NCBI GenBank assembly: GCA_964512635.1
Contig: CAZEJB010000001.1
Location: 186,001-250,000 of the forward strand
Length of the DNA: 64,000 nt
Direction: 5' to 3'
Source: JADZFO01 sp964512635
GTDB taxonomy: Bacteria > 4484-113 > JAFGCY01
Position 1 is the first letter of the stretch. Each line of letters begins with the position of its first letter. This document shows positions 1 through 9,400 of this stretch, piece after piece. The notes beneath the pieces are model-generated. The model did no database searches. It had not been told where the DNA came from and saw only the letters and a program-made list of their open reading frames with translations. The position numbers were made by a program, and so were the translations under genes.

Positions 1-135
1 TTTGAGCTGGAAAGTCACGGCGTGCCGGAGGGCGTGATCCTGAACGCCGCCGACTGGGTGATCAACCACATCGGCGGAACCATTGCCCGCGAGAACAAGT
101 TTGCCCGCGGCCTGAAAATGCTGGGGAAGATGTAG
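1..135 (+). CDS. C-terminal end of an unidentified protein (partial)
   Basis: The frame is open from the first base and ends at TAG 133-135, giving the last 44 residues of a protein that starts outside the window. The fragment mixes hydrophobic and basic residues and ends in KMLGKM. It is convergent with rsmA, whose stop lies six bases further on. Too little is present to assign a family. Confidence 0.6.
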   Translation, partial: FELESHGVPEGVILNAADWVINHIGGTIARENKFARGLKMLGKM

Positions 136-141
136 GTCCGT

Positions 142-996
142 TTAAGCCGCCAGCGCGTCGGCCAGTTTTACGTACTGCTCCATGTTCAGGTCCTGCGGAC
201 GGGTCTGCGGGTCGATGCCCGCGCTGGCCAGCGCGGCCAGGGCCTGCTCGCTGTTCAGGTGGCTGTAGGTCAGCTGCAGGGCGTTGAGTATCGTTTTGCG
301 CCGCCGGCGGAAGACGCCCTTGATCAGCTTGTCATAAACCTTGCGCTCCCGGGGCTGCGGCTGCGCGCTGGCGCCCAGCGGCTCCAGCGCGATTACCGCG
401 CTCTCCACCCGCGGCACCGGATAGAACCCGGCCGCCGGCACATCACAGACCCAGCGCGGGCGCAGCCAGGTCTGGAGGTACAGGCTGAAGCTGTTATAGC
501 CGGGGTCGCCAACCTTTGCGCAGGCCCGCAGCGCTACCTCGCGTTGCAGCATCACCACCGTCAGGGCGATATCGGCGCTGTAGTCCACGACAGTATGCAG
601 AAAGGCCGAGCTGATCTGATACGGCAGGTTGGTGACGATCTTCAGCGGCCGCTGCTCATCCTTGGCAATCTTGATCACCCGCTCCAGGGCGTACTTGTTA
701 AAGGCGATGTCTTCCAGGATAACGTTGCGCGTTTCGGGCAGCACCCAGCCGCGCAGGTACTTCACGATCACATCGTCAAGCTCAAAGGCATACAGACGCC
801 AGCAGCGCGCGGCGATGCTCTGGGTCAGGCTGCCCAGGCCCGGGCCGATCTCGACGACGATCTCCGAGCCGTCCAGCTCTGCTGCGCGTACCACCTGGGC
901 CAGCGCGCCATCGTCAATCAGGAAGTGCTGGCCGCGCGCCTTGGACGGGCGCAGCCGCGCGCGTTCCAGCGCGGTACGGATGTAGGTTTCAAGCAT
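142..996 (-). CDS. rsmA: 16S rRNA (adenine(1518)-N(6)/adenine(1519)-N(6))-dimethyltransferase
   Basis: RsmA/KsgA uses S-adenosylmethionine to dimethylate two adjacent adenosines in the 3' hairpin of 16S rRNA during 30S maturation. The 284-residue length is normal. Visible landmarks are GQHFL near residue 22, the SAM-binding EIGPGLG at 49-55, an acidic residue after the second strand (FELDD), the catalytic NLPY at 123-126 and FYPVPRVESAV typical of the family. A TAGAAT box sits nine bases upstream of the ATG with no ribosome binding site, so the message is probably leaderless. The next gene upstream on the same strand is an unrelated lipoprotein, so it is likely transcribed alone. Confidence 0.96.
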   Translation of the reverse strand: MLETYIRTALERARLRPSKARGQHFLIDDGALAQVVRAAELDGSEIVVEIGPGLGSLTQSIAARCWRLYAFELDDVIVKYLRGWVLPETRNVILEDIAFNKYALERVIKIAKDEQRPLKIVTNLPYQISSAFLHTVVDYSADIALTVVMLQREVALRACAKVGDPGYNSFSLYLQTWLRPRWVCDVPAAGFYPVPRVESAVIALEPLGASAQPQPRERKVYDKLIKGVFRRRRKTILNALQLTYSHLNSEQALAALASAGIDPQTRPQDLNMEQYVKLADALAA

Positions 997-1005
997 AGGC
1001 GGAGC

Positions 1006-1011
1006 ATTCTA
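1006..1011 (-). promoter_or_regulatory. -10 box of rsmA (leaderless type)
   Basis: TAGAAT on the minus strand, nine bases from the rsmA start codon; no good -35 is visible. Part of a recurrent pattern in the window. Confidence 0.55.
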
Positions 1012-1068
1012 GTCGGCGCTGCGGCGTGATTGGAAATGGAAAGGCGGTGCCCTTCAGCATTTTCGCAG

Positions 1069-1082
1069 GTCGACTTGTCGAC
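1069..1082. repeat. Short palindrome between rsmA and the lipoprotein gene
   Basis: GTCGAC-tt-GTCGAC, a perfect inverted repeat of the type scattered through the intergenic DNA of the window. The rest of the 997-1138 gap holds nothing I can name. Confidence 0.6.
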
Positions 1083-1138
1083 GAACCCACGAGGCCTCGC
1101 TGGCCCCACTCAACATAACCTGTTCAGAATGAACGGCT

Positions 1139-2770
1139 TTACTGCGCGATGTTCAGGTTCTGGCCCGGGCCCAGCGTCGGATTGGCGATCGGCACGCCAT
1201 AGCTGCTGCCCCACAGGAAGATGAAGTTGCTGGCCTGCGGGAAGCGGAAGCACTCGGTGTTGACGCCCTCGGCGATGCACTTGAACTTGAAGTAGCCCAG
1301 CGCGCCATCCTGGCCGGTCACGACCGGTGTGCCCTGGGTCTGGGTCGCGTTGAAGCCCACCAGCTTGTAGGGCGCCGTCGCCGGGCCAACATCATCGACG
1401 CCAAGGAACAGCGGCGGGGTCAGGAAGTTCGGGTGGCCGCCATAGGCGTCGACCGCCTCGACAAACTCGACCAGCGAGGAATCATATTCAAAGCGCACGT
1501 TGGCGCTGAACAGGTCGGTGATCTCGTTGACCTTCACCGCGACATAGAACTCGTCGTTGACGCTGGCAAGCTCGCCGGCCGGCGCCTGAATTTCGAAGTA
1601 CAGCGTCGCATTCGGCAGGTTACCCGTGCCGACGGTCATGCTCGCCGTGTTGGAGGGCTTGAGGTTCTCTTCAAGCTCGCCGTCCGTCGGCGAGACCTTG
1701 AAGCCGACCATCACCACATACCAGGCATAGTCGCCAGGATCAAGTCCCGGGTCGACGAAGGTATAGCTCAAGCGAGTGTTCTGGCCGTTGAAGTCGCGGG
1801 GGGCGCTGGGGCCGGTCGGGTCCGCGGTGTTTTCAACCTTGGTCCAGCGCGCGCTGTCGGCAACATCCGGGACCTCATCCGGGCTGCTCAGCTCGGTGCG
1901 GTAGACGTTATAGCCATCAATACGGGACTGGAAGTTGAATCCAATGGGCGTCAGGTCCTGAATCGCGATCACGCCATTGCCATCGCCGTCGGCAACCTCG
2001 GCCCGCGCAAATTCGGGGTTCTCCAGCGGGTCGGTGGACTTCTGGAAAAAGATACCGATCGGCGCCAGGTCGGAGACCAGCACCTGGCCGTTGAGGTCAT
2101 AATCTCCAACGCAGCGCTCGTGCCAGTTCAGGGTCACGTCGCCTTCGGCCTCCGTGGCCGCCAGGTCGTTGACGCGGCTGTTGAGGTCCTTATTGACCTT
2201 GCTCACCGTGCGCACGGCATCCATATCGGCACCTGGGGCAAAGCTCAGACGCGCCAGCGGCTGGCGGATGTCGAGCTTGGCACCATGCAGGCCGGTGGCG
2301 CCAAAGACCAGCAGGCCGGGCTCAACTTTGAGCGCCAGCCCGAGGCCGTCACTGCGCGATGCGTCCAGGCTCAGCGGATGCTGGCGACTGGCGTCGTATC
2401 GCAGGTAGACTTGCGTGAAGCTCGCGGCGCGACTGCTGATGACCTCAACGCTGTTGCCCTTAACCCGCAGGCTCAGTGCGGACTGGGCCGCGCTGTCGGG
2501 ACGGTTGTTAACATCCAGGGCCAGCACTGAATAGTCCCCAAGCTGCCGCCAGTTCGCGCCGGCCAGCACGGACTCGATCCGCGGCACCTCAATCGTAGGA
2601 GCGTTGGGGTTCCAGGCCGAGGCATCCCGGCCGGCATCAGGGCCCGGCATGGTGGCGGAAAGATCCAGCGCAGTGTCGCGTCCGCAGGCGCTCAGGCTAA
2701 GCAGCAATATCGCGACGGCGGCGCAGCGCCAGACGGCATTGGACAGGTCCGATGCGGTGTAGATACGCAA
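1139..2770 (-). CDS. Large lipoprotein with dockerin-like repeats and a C-terminal cohesin-like domain
   Basis: The 543-residue product begins with a hydrophobic stretch ending in LLSLSACG, a lipobox with Cys at about 29. Near residues 223-240 and 260-277 are two Asp/Asn-rich motifs (DYDLNGQVLVSDLAPIG and DGDGNGVIAIQDLTPIG) resembling the calcium-binding loops of type I dockerin repeats. A segment with a Y-N-V-Y-R motif follows, then a beta-rich region (about 395-530) with the FEYDSSLVEF signature of cohesin-like domains. Having both in one chain suggests self-association or a calcium-stabilised surface architecture rather than a classical cellulosome. Start is TTG with TAGGAG upstream. Domain calls are from motif recognition only. 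Confidence 0.75.
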   Translation of the reverse strand: MRIYTASDLSNAVWRCAAVAILLLSLSACGRDTALDLSATMPGPDAGRDASAWNPNAPTIEVPRIESVLAGANWRQLGDYSVLALDVNNRPDSAAQSALSLRVKGNSVEVISSRAASFTQVYLRYDASRQHPLSLDASRSDGLGLALKVEPGLLVFGATGLHGAKLDIRQPLARLSFAPGADMDAVRTVSKVNKDLNSRVNDLAATEAEGDVTLNWHERCVGDYDLNGQVLVSDLAPIGIFFQKSTDPLENPEFARAEVADGDGNGVIAIQDLTPIGFNFQSRIDGYNVYRTELSSPDEVPDVADSARWTKVENTADPTGPSAPRDFNGQNTRLSYTFVDPGLDPGDYAWYVVMVGFKVSPTDGELEENLKPSNTASMTVGTGNLPNATLYFEIQAPAGELASVNDEFYVAVKVNEITDLFSANVRFEYDSSLVEFVEAVDAYGGHPNFLTPPLFLGVDDVGPATAPYKLVGFNATQTQGTPVVTGQDGALGYFKFKCIAEGVNTECFRFPQASNFIFLWGSSYGVPIANPTLGPGQNLNIAQ

Positions 2771-2845
2771 GTTCGGCTCCTACGCAGTGGGGGTGCTAGC
2801 TTGTCGGCGAAGCAGGATGCGGGAACCAGTACCGCCGGCGCAGTA

Positions 2846-2851
2846 ATTATA
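2846..2851 (-). promoter_or_regulatory. Possible promoter -10 of the dockerin-like lipoprotein
   Basis: TATAAT preceded by TGG (extended -10 flavour) about 75 bases before the TTG start. No convincing -35 was found. Confidence 0.4.
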
Positions 2852-2915
2852 CCAACATGCATCGGCATTAAGAGATCAACACTTGATTACTTCCTGCTCC
2901 GCCTCCGGACCGCGC

Positions 2916-2921
2916 TATAGT
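2916..2921 (+). promoter_or_regulatory. -10 box of recO (leaderless type)
   Basis: TATAGT ends six bases before GTG 2928, which would place the transcription start on the first base of the start codon. This is the main reason for choosing 2928 over an in-frame TTG at 2883. Confidence 0.55.
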
Positions 2922-2927
2922 GCCGCT

Positions 2928-3767
2928 GTGCCGGAAACCGCAGCGGTGCAGCAGGACGCGCAGGCGATGCCCGCGCTGTGGGTCGCAAGCTTTCCTTTGA
3001 ATGAAAGTGATGCCCTGCTGCGCTTCTTCACACCCCGCGAAGGTGCGCTGGCCCTCAAGGCCCGCGGCATTCTTAAGGCTGCTTCCCGTTTGGCGCCGCT
3101 GCTGCAGAGCGGCGACGAGCTGATGCTGCGCAGCGCTCTGGCCCGCGGGGCGCGGCTGAGCGGTTCCGGCCCGGCCGCCCAGGCTCCGCTGCGCGTGCTG
3201 ACCGGCATCAGCCTGCACCTGCCCCACCCTGTCTGGCGCAGTGGTCTCGACCACGGCGCGCTGCTGTGGTGGATGCTGGACTGCTGCTGCGCCTCCAGCG
3301 CCGCGCCGCTGCAGAACGCCGAGATGTTCCAGCTGCTCGTCAACCTGCTGCGCAGCGAGCCTGCCCCCGCGGACCTGCCGGCCTGCGCCAGCGTCTTTGC
3401 GCTGAAGCTGCTGGCGATTCACGGTCTGCTCCCGGATCTGCGCCTCTGCAGCATTGACGGCCACAGCCTGACGCAGGACGAGCCGGCCTTCCTGCTGCCC
3501 AGCGGCGAGGGGCTCATCGGGCGCGCAGCCTTCAATGCCAGCTATGCCAGGAGCTCGGCGGAGCTGCCGCGGCTGGACCCCGAGCGCCGCCGCCGCTGGC
3601 TTAGCCTGCAGCACAGCGCGCTGCTGGATTACGCCCGTTCGGGCGCTGACCGTGAGGATGCCGCGCTTTTGATCCGCATCGCGACCCAGCACATCGGCGA
3701 CCTCTCACAACAGCGGCTTGAAACGGCGGAGTTCCTGCATAAACAGTGGAAGCTGAGCAGCATCTGA
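2928..3767 (+). CDS. recO: DNA repair protein RecO
   Basis: RecO works with RecF and RecR to load RecA on SSB-coated single-stranded DNA. The N-terminal OB-fold is recognisable (SFPLNESDALLRFFTPREG followed by LKARGILKAASRLAPLLQ), as is the helical core with FALKLLAIHGLLPDL. The family's zinc-binding cysteines are not obvious. About 279 residues from GTG 2928, slightly longer than usual; ATG 2967 is another possible start. Upstream and divergent is the dockerin-like lipoprotein. Sequence is diverged, so the call rests on the order of motifs. Confidence 0.82.
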   Translation: MPETAAVQQDAQAMPALWVASFPLNESDALLRFFTPREGALALKARGILKAASRLAPLLQSGDELMLRSALARGARLSGSGPAAQAPLRVLTGISLHLPHPVWRSGLDHGALLWWMLDCCCASSAAPLQNAEMFQLLVNLLRSEPAPADLPACASVFALKLLAIHGLLPDLRLCSIDGHSLTQDEPAFLLPSGEGLIGRAAFNASYARSSAELPRLDPERRRRWLSLQHSALLDYARSGADREDAALLIRIATQHIGDLSQQRLETAEFLHKQWKLSSI

Positions 3768-3823
3768 TGCATGTGGTCGATCAGCCCTGCCAGCCCCTCA
3801 GCCATGAAGGGCGCGGCTAGTCC

Positions 3824-5203
3824 TTACTTGCGCTTGCCGCTGGATATTCCGCCGAACCAGCGGCCCAGGCGCCCGAGACGCGTGAAGCTCTGCGGCGGAT
3901 TAACCGTTGCGCTCGGCTTTGGCGCCTCATGCTTCCCCGGGAAGAGCGTCTCCTCAGCCGGCTTGGGCTTGCGCAGCGGCTTGGCCGTTGCCGCGTCGGC
4001 AGCAGCCGTTTTGGCCGGCGGCGGATAGACGTAATCTTCGTCGCCGTCGCGGCTGGCCCGCGGCACATCGCTCTTCACTTTGAATGGAACGTCCGGCAGG
4101 CGGTCAATCGGCGTATCATCCAAGCCAACGCTGAGCAGTGGCGCGTGGCGCTTGGGCTGCTCGATACGGATGCCATACATGCTGTAGCGCGGGCTGGCCA
4201 GGCTGCTGGGCGCCGGTGTACCAGCGGCGGGGCCGGAGGCTTCAGCCTCAAGCTCCTCCATCGCCACGAGCTCTAGCTCAGCCAGGGGATGCAGGCCGGG
4301 CTCGGAGTCGGTCAGGGCCGCGGGGAACAGCAGGCTGGCTTCCAGTTCTACCAGCTCCAGTGCAAAGGCACCGGCCTGCTCCAGGGGTTCCGCAAGCACG
4401 GGCTCCCATAAAGTCACCGGCTCAAAGCCCGAGAGCTCGGGCTCACTGGCCTCAGAATCCGTGTCCTGAGCCGAAGCAGCGGCAGCATTCTGACCCGCAC
4501 TAGCAAGTGCCACACCCTCCGGCTCGCACTCTTCGCCCCAGCAATCGTAGGGCGAAACAAGCTGGTCAACGCTCTCTGTCAGCTCCTCCGCGCTTGGCAC
4601 TGCGGGCAGTTCAGCCGCAACGACCAGCGCGCTTGCTTCGTCTGCGGCCAGGTCCGCCGCTTCATCAAGCGGGGACTGGATCGCCTCTGAAACCGCCTTG
4701 GGCTGGGCATTGAAACTGCCTGTGGCAGCCTCCACACTCGGTACCACGGCCCAGAAGGCGTCGCCGGCCTCTGCCAGAGCCGCGTTTCGTTCAGCTTCAT
4801 GCTCGCTGGCTGAAGCCTCTTGCTGTGCCGTTTGCTGCGCCGCGACGGCAGCTTCGGTCTCAGGATCTACTGCGGCCGCAGGCGCTTCCACCGTGCTGCA
4901 ATCAGTCGATTCCGCCTCTGAAGCAACTGTCGGGGCCGCAGTTTCCAGCTGTTCTATCTGAGTGCTTTCGGCCTCAAATACGGCGGCAACTTCGCTGCTT
5001 GCTTCTGCCATATGACCTTCGGGATTCGCTGCCTCCGGCGCCGGCGCGGCCTCTTCCGGAGGCATTGCCTGGGCAGCTGCTACTACAAAACTGGAGGTCA
5101 GGACAGCTAGCTCACCCGGAGTTGCCGTCTCTGCGCTGGTCTCATTCTCCGCGGCCGGCTCGACCGAGCCGGCACTGCCTGGAGCTGGCGCGTACTCGGC
5201 CAC
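3824..5203 (-). CDS. Acidic Ala/Glu/Pro-rich low-complexity protein of the Roadblock locus
   Basis: The 459-residue product is dominated by Ala, Glu, Ser and Pro for its first ~330 residues, which predicts an extended, strongly acidic, disordered chain. The last ~110 residues change character, with Pro/Lys-rich stretches and a basic amphipathic end (RLGRLGRWFGG then SGKRK). There is no signal peptide or membrane helix, so it should be cytoplasmic. It is the last gene of the minus-strand Roadblock/pseudokinase locus. The reading frame is continuous with roadblock's: one TGA (5291-5293) separates them and no stop intervenes before GTG 5203, so the true start is uncertain. I recognise no family. 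Confidence 0.65.
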   Translation of the reverse strand: MAEYAPAPGSAGSVEPAAENETSAETATPGELAVLTSSFVVAAAQAMPPEEAAPAPEAANPEGHMAEASSEVAAVFEAESTQIEQLETAAPTVASEAESTDCSTVEAPAAAVDPETEAAVAAQQTAQQEASASEHEAERNAALAEAGDAFWAVVPSVEAATGSFNAQPKAVSEAIQSPLDEAADLAADEASALVVAAELPAVPSAEELTESVDQLVSPYDCWGEECEPEGVALASAGQNAAAASAQDTDSEASEPELSGFEPVTLWEPVLAEPLEQAGAFALELVELEASLLFPAALTDSEPGLHPLAELELVAMEELEAEASGPAAGTPAPSSLASPRYSMYGIRIEQPKRHAPLLSVGLDDTPIDRLPDVPFKVKSDVPRASRDGDEDYVYPPPAKTAAADAATAKPLRKPKPAEETLFPGKHEAPKPSATVNPPQSFTRLGRLGRWFGGISSGKRK

Positions 5204-5290
5204 GGGCCTGGCATCCGGCTCGAATGACTCATAGGCGTGCGCAGCAGGTACTCCGGCCTCAGCGGGAGTCTGCAGGTTGATGGGCTGCAG

Positions 5291-5656
5291 TCAAAACTCG
5301 ACGTTTTTTTCGGCCTGCTGAACTTTCACCCGCGACAGGGCCAGGTTAGCGCGGTCGCGGTCAAGCACAACATAGAAGAAGGCATCCAGGTCCTTGCGGC
5401 CGATCGGCCGGATGACGTGATACTGGTTGCCCAGGGTGATCAGGATGTCTTCTATGCTGTCGTCCAGCGCCAGCTGGTGCATCATGCGGCGCTTGCTGCG
5501 CACAACATCGGTGGAGCCGGCCGCTGCGACCTCAAGGTCCATGCCGTTTGAGTTAAGCTGCCCCAGCATCATGCCGGATTCGCAGTCCACGAGGGCGGCT
5601 GCCACAAAGCCCTCGATACCTGAAATCTGGTTCAGGCTCTCCTGAATACTTGCCAT
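5291..5656 (-). CDS. Roadblock/LC7 domain protein
   Basis: A 121-residue stand-alone Roadblock/LC7 domain. In bacteria and archaea these small alpha/beta proteins dimerise and usually act on, or scaffold, Ras-like small GTPases (for example MglB with MglA). Seen here are an N-terminal helix (SIQESLNQISGIEGFVAAALVD), the central strand pair around GMMLGQL and MDLEVAAAGS, and the C-terminal LITLGNQYHVIRPI...FFYVVLDR. The ATG at 5656 is followed directly by the conserved domain, so longer upstream frames are unlikely. No GTPase gene is in the window. Its neighbours are a coiled-coil protein and a giant helical-repeat protein upstream and the acidic protein downstream. Confidence 0.88.
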   Translation of the reverse strand: MASIQESLNQISGIEGFVAAALVDCESGMMLGQLNSNGMDLEVAAAGSTDVVRSKRRMMHQLALDDSIEDILITLGNQYHVIRPIGRKDLDAFFYVVLDRDRANLALSRVKVQQAEKNVEF

Positions 5657-5880
5657 CACACACTCCCACGCTTGCCCGCAATTCAGGAATCTGCGCGAGA
5701 TCGCAATGACCCGCGCCTCAACACAGATGCTAACACTCATGGGTCGCGCGGCGGAGGGCCTAACAGCAATGTCAGCGCCTTTTAACCCAGCATACATACA
5801 GGCGCAGCTATAAGCATGCACAGCGAAAAGCGATGCCGCCCGGCTCGCTGGAGCTGACGTACAGGGTGGGTCCTTGACTG
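5657..5880. other. Gap between coiled-coil and Roadblock genes
   Basis: 224 bases without a supportable gene. It could hold a leader or an internal promoter for the Roadblock gene, but I see no clear hairpin terminator or -10/-35 pair. Confidence 0.4.
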
Positions 5881-6438
5881 CTAGCTCGGCTGCAGGCCGA
5901 TCTGCGCTTCCACCAGGTCGATCACCCGCAGCAGACGCGCATCGTCGGTAAACTGCCGCGCGCGCTGCAGGGCCTGCAGGCCGGCGGACATATCGCCGCG
6001 CTGGATACACAGCGTGGCCGCCACCAGGGCGACCACCGAAGTGTTGCGCTGCATCTCTTCCTTGGTCAGTGAGAGCAGCAGCTTCTGGGCGCCTTCGGCA
6101 TCGCCGCTGTAGACCTTGCGCAGCACGTCCTGGATGGTCGATGCCGTGTTCGCCCCGGATGCCGGTGCAGTCTCGGTGCTCGCGGCCCGCGAGGTAGCGG
6201 CGGAAGCCTGCGGTGCGGCGGCAGGGGTCGCAGGCGCGCTCTGCTGCCGCTCGCGCAGCTCGATCATGTCCTGTTCAAGATGGGCGATGCGACCAAGGGC
6301 CGCCTCGAGCTTAAGGTTCAGCTCGCTGACCCTTTCGCTGAGATAAGTCACACGCGCGTCAAGGCCGGCTTCACGGATGTCGCCGTTGCTGAAAGCGCTG
6401 CCCTGCAGGTCTTCTTCCAAGTAGATCTCCCCGCCCAC
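5881..6438 (-). CDS. Coiled-coil protein with a C-terminal helical-repeat segment
   Basis: About 185 residues from GTG 6438, which follows the stop of the giant gene by one base (TAA-A-GTG); an ATG at 6468 inside the upstream gene is the alternative. Residues ~20-65 have heptad character (LDARVTYLSERVSELNLKLE and on), followed by an Ala/Pro/Ser linker and then helices (GDAEGAQKLLLSL, CIQRGDMSAGLQALQRAR) that look like TPR-type pairs. The tight spacing implies co-translation with the giant protein. It resembles a small adaptor that could dimerise and bind the same scaffold. No family recognised. Confidence 0.7.
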   Translation of the reverse strand: MGGEIYLEEDLQGSAFSNGDIREAGLDARVTYLSERVSELNLKLEAALGRIAHLEQDMIELRERQQSAPATPAAAPQASAATSRAASTETAPASGANTASTIQDVLRKVYSGDAEGAQKLLLSLTKEEMQRNTSVVALVAATLCIQRGDMSAGLQALQRARQFTDDARLLRVIDLVEAQIGLQPS

Positions 6439-6439
6439 T

Positions 6440-9400
6440 TTAGCCCTTGCCTCCGCCGCGGGTATCACCCGGGTCCTTCAGCAGCGCCAGCAGTTCATCG
6501 AGGATTTCATTGGTTGCCGTGCGGCGTTCCTCCGCCTTGCTGGCCGATTCAGGCCGCGCCGGGGACGGCGGCGGCGTCGGCGGGGTCAGCGAAGACTCGC
6601 CGGCATACAGCCGGTCCAGACGCTGGCGGCTGTCACGATAGTTGTGACGGATCACCAGCAGCTGCTCCAGCAGCAGGATCGCCTGATCCGGGTTGTTCAG
6701 GTGCTCCTCGGCTGTAGCGAGGCCATACAGGGCCCGCAGGCGCAGCTCAGGCTCGCGCTGCTCGGTCTCGAGGCGCTTGATCACTTCGTTATAGGCGCGG
6801 CGCGCAATATTGAACTCGCTGTTGTCCACGAAGCACTCGGCCAGCTCAACATAAATCTCGGCGTCGTTCTGGCCGCGGCCGATGGCCGCCTGCAGCTCGC
6901 CGATCGCCTCGGACAGCTCGCCGGCGCTGCGCTGCAGCCGCGCAATGGCCAGACTGCGCTGGGCGCTGTCGGGCTGGTTACGGGCCATCTCAACCTGATG
7001 CTGATAGATATAGCGCTTGAGGCTGTCGACCCTGCGCTTGGCCAGCACGCCGCTGGGGTCAACATCCAGGGCCTCCTGAGCCAGCTCATACGCTTCATGG
7101 ATCTCGCCCTCGGCCTCGGCCAGGGAGCTGAGGCGCAGGCGCACCAGTGCGGGTACCAGGGCATCGCTGCTGCGGGCCTGACGGGCGCGGCGATACTGGC
7201 GCAGCGCCAGCTCCGCATTCGCCTGGGCTTCATAAAGCTGGCCGCTGCGGTACAGCAGGTCAGCACTGTCGGCGTCATGCAGCCAGGCCGCCGGCAGTTG
7301 CAGGCCGGACAGGAAGGCCCAGACCAGGTGGTCGGCGGCCAGCGCGGTCAGGCCGCGCTCACGGTACCAGGACACCAGCCAGCGGCGCGCGGTGTGAGCG
7401 GCAGTATCGGTGGTGGCAGTCTGCGACAGCAGCGACTCCGCCAAATCCGCGGCGCGCTGGCCGAGGGCCTCTGGCAGCGGCTCTCCGGAAGGCGTCTCGC
7501 CAAGGTTGGCCCACTGCAGCTTTTCAAGTGCGCTGGCCGCGCGGTCAAACTCGCCGCGGCGCAGATAGGTCTCCACCAGGTCAACCTGCTGGTTGACCGC
7601 AAACTCGCTGGAGGCAGCTTCCTCCATCAGTACCAGCGCTTCCTTGCCGCCGGAACCCTGATCCTCGGCATGCCACAGGGCCAGGAACCAGGCGCGGCTG
7701 AAGTCGCCAAGTTTATGCAGCAGCATCAGCAGCGCCCGCTGGCGCTCATCATCCTGCGGCGCCGACTGCGCCAGCGGCAGGGTCAGACGGGCCAGCTCCC
7801 GGGTAGCGGACGCAGGCAGTTCTGCCCGTCCGATGGTCAGCAGCGAGTTGATGAACTCCTGCTGGCCCGCAGCTTCTTCCAGATCCAGCAGCTTCAGTCG
7901 CTCGATGCGCACCGGTACAGGGTCTTCCTGACGCAGCTCAAAAGTGCGCAGGTATTGCTGGGCCGCATCACGTCCGCTCTTGCCGGTGGCCGCCAGGTTA
8001 CGGGCGGTTTCCAGCACTGCGGCGCCGTCGTTGCGTCCAAGGGCGATTTCCATTTCAAGACGGCGCAGCTGCATCCACAGCGCCGGGTCATCCGGCAGCT
8101 TGCTGGTATCCAGGTTGCGCAGCGCAGCTCCAAGATCGTGCTCGCTGAACTCACGCAGCTCCCAGGCCTCGGCCAGGTAGTCCAGCGCGGCCCCGGCATC
8201 GCCGGCCCGCAGTGCGAGCTGGTGCAGGTTCATCAGCAAGTCGACGATCTGGCTCTTCTCAAGCTCAACGTTGCCGACCTTCTGGCGCAGGGCCGCACCG
8301 ATGGCGTACAGCTCCTCGGCGGACCAGCGCGGCGTCAGCCAGGTCAGGGCCGACAGGGCCCACTGCCAGTCCGCCTCGCGGCTGGACTCGGCGACGGCGC
8401 GCAGCGCCACCACCTGCAGCGGGTACTTCATCGGGTGCGGATCCAGCGCGCCATGGTTGCGCAGCTGGGTCAGGATCGGTTCAGCGAGGTGCAGATCCTC
8501 GTTCAGAGCCCCGGCGTATTCCTCGGCGCTGCGCGGCCAGAGGTGGACACGCATGTAGGCTTCGGCCAGCTGCATGCTGGCTCCCGCCCCGCCGCCGGCC
8601 TTCTTGATCTCTTCCAGCAGCGCCATGTATTCCGGGTAGTCGCCCACCGCGTTGCGCAGGCCGGCAATCCGGTCCAGCGCCTCGGCGAAGCGGCCGGTGT
8701 CGAACAGGGCCTGACCCCAGGCCAGGATCATGCCGCTGGGCAGGTCGGCGTCGTGCAGTGCCAGACGATCAAAGAGTGCCAGCACGCGGTTGGCCGCCTG
8801 CGGACCGCTCTTGACCACTTCCTGCACCAGCCGCGAGGCCCGCTCAAGCTGGCTCGTCGAAGCGAACAGGGCGATCTGCAGCAGCTTGGCGTCAATATCG
8901 CCCGGCTGCGCATCAGTCAGCGCCTCAATCGGCTCGCGCACGGCAGCCAGGCCCTCGGCCAGGCTCGCGCCGCGCCCCTGCAGCACCTGGGTGTACTGCA
9001 GCAGCATGTTAAAGGCCTGTGTCAGGTCCTGAGTTTCGGGGTTTAGCACCTGCAGCAGCGACGCCATCAGCACCGGCTCGCTGTCAGGCTTGGCCGCCTG
9101 TAGTTCAGTCAGCAAGGGCTTGATTTCCTTATAAGCATGTTGCAGGTTGAGCTCTTCAACCATTTTCAGCGCCAGGTCGTAGTCCTTCAGCTTGATCGCC
9201 ACCTGACCCATCAGGGTCAGCGAGGACGCGCTGGTCGGGAAGATCGACAGCGAGTTGATCCGCTCAAGCGCCCAGCCGGGCTGCTCGGCGGCCAGTCCGG
9301 CGCGGCAGATCAGTCCGACCACCTTGTCCGGCTGCGGCACCGCCTGGCTGATCGAGAAGACATCCGCCGCACCCAGGATCAGTTCCTTGGGCTCCCCAAG

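Noticed and set aside
6644..9046. 800-residue plus-strand ORF
   Set aside because: Lies opposite the giant scaffold gene; high GC keeps the antisense frame open. The minus-strand frame has the helical-repeat structure and continues for 6 kb.
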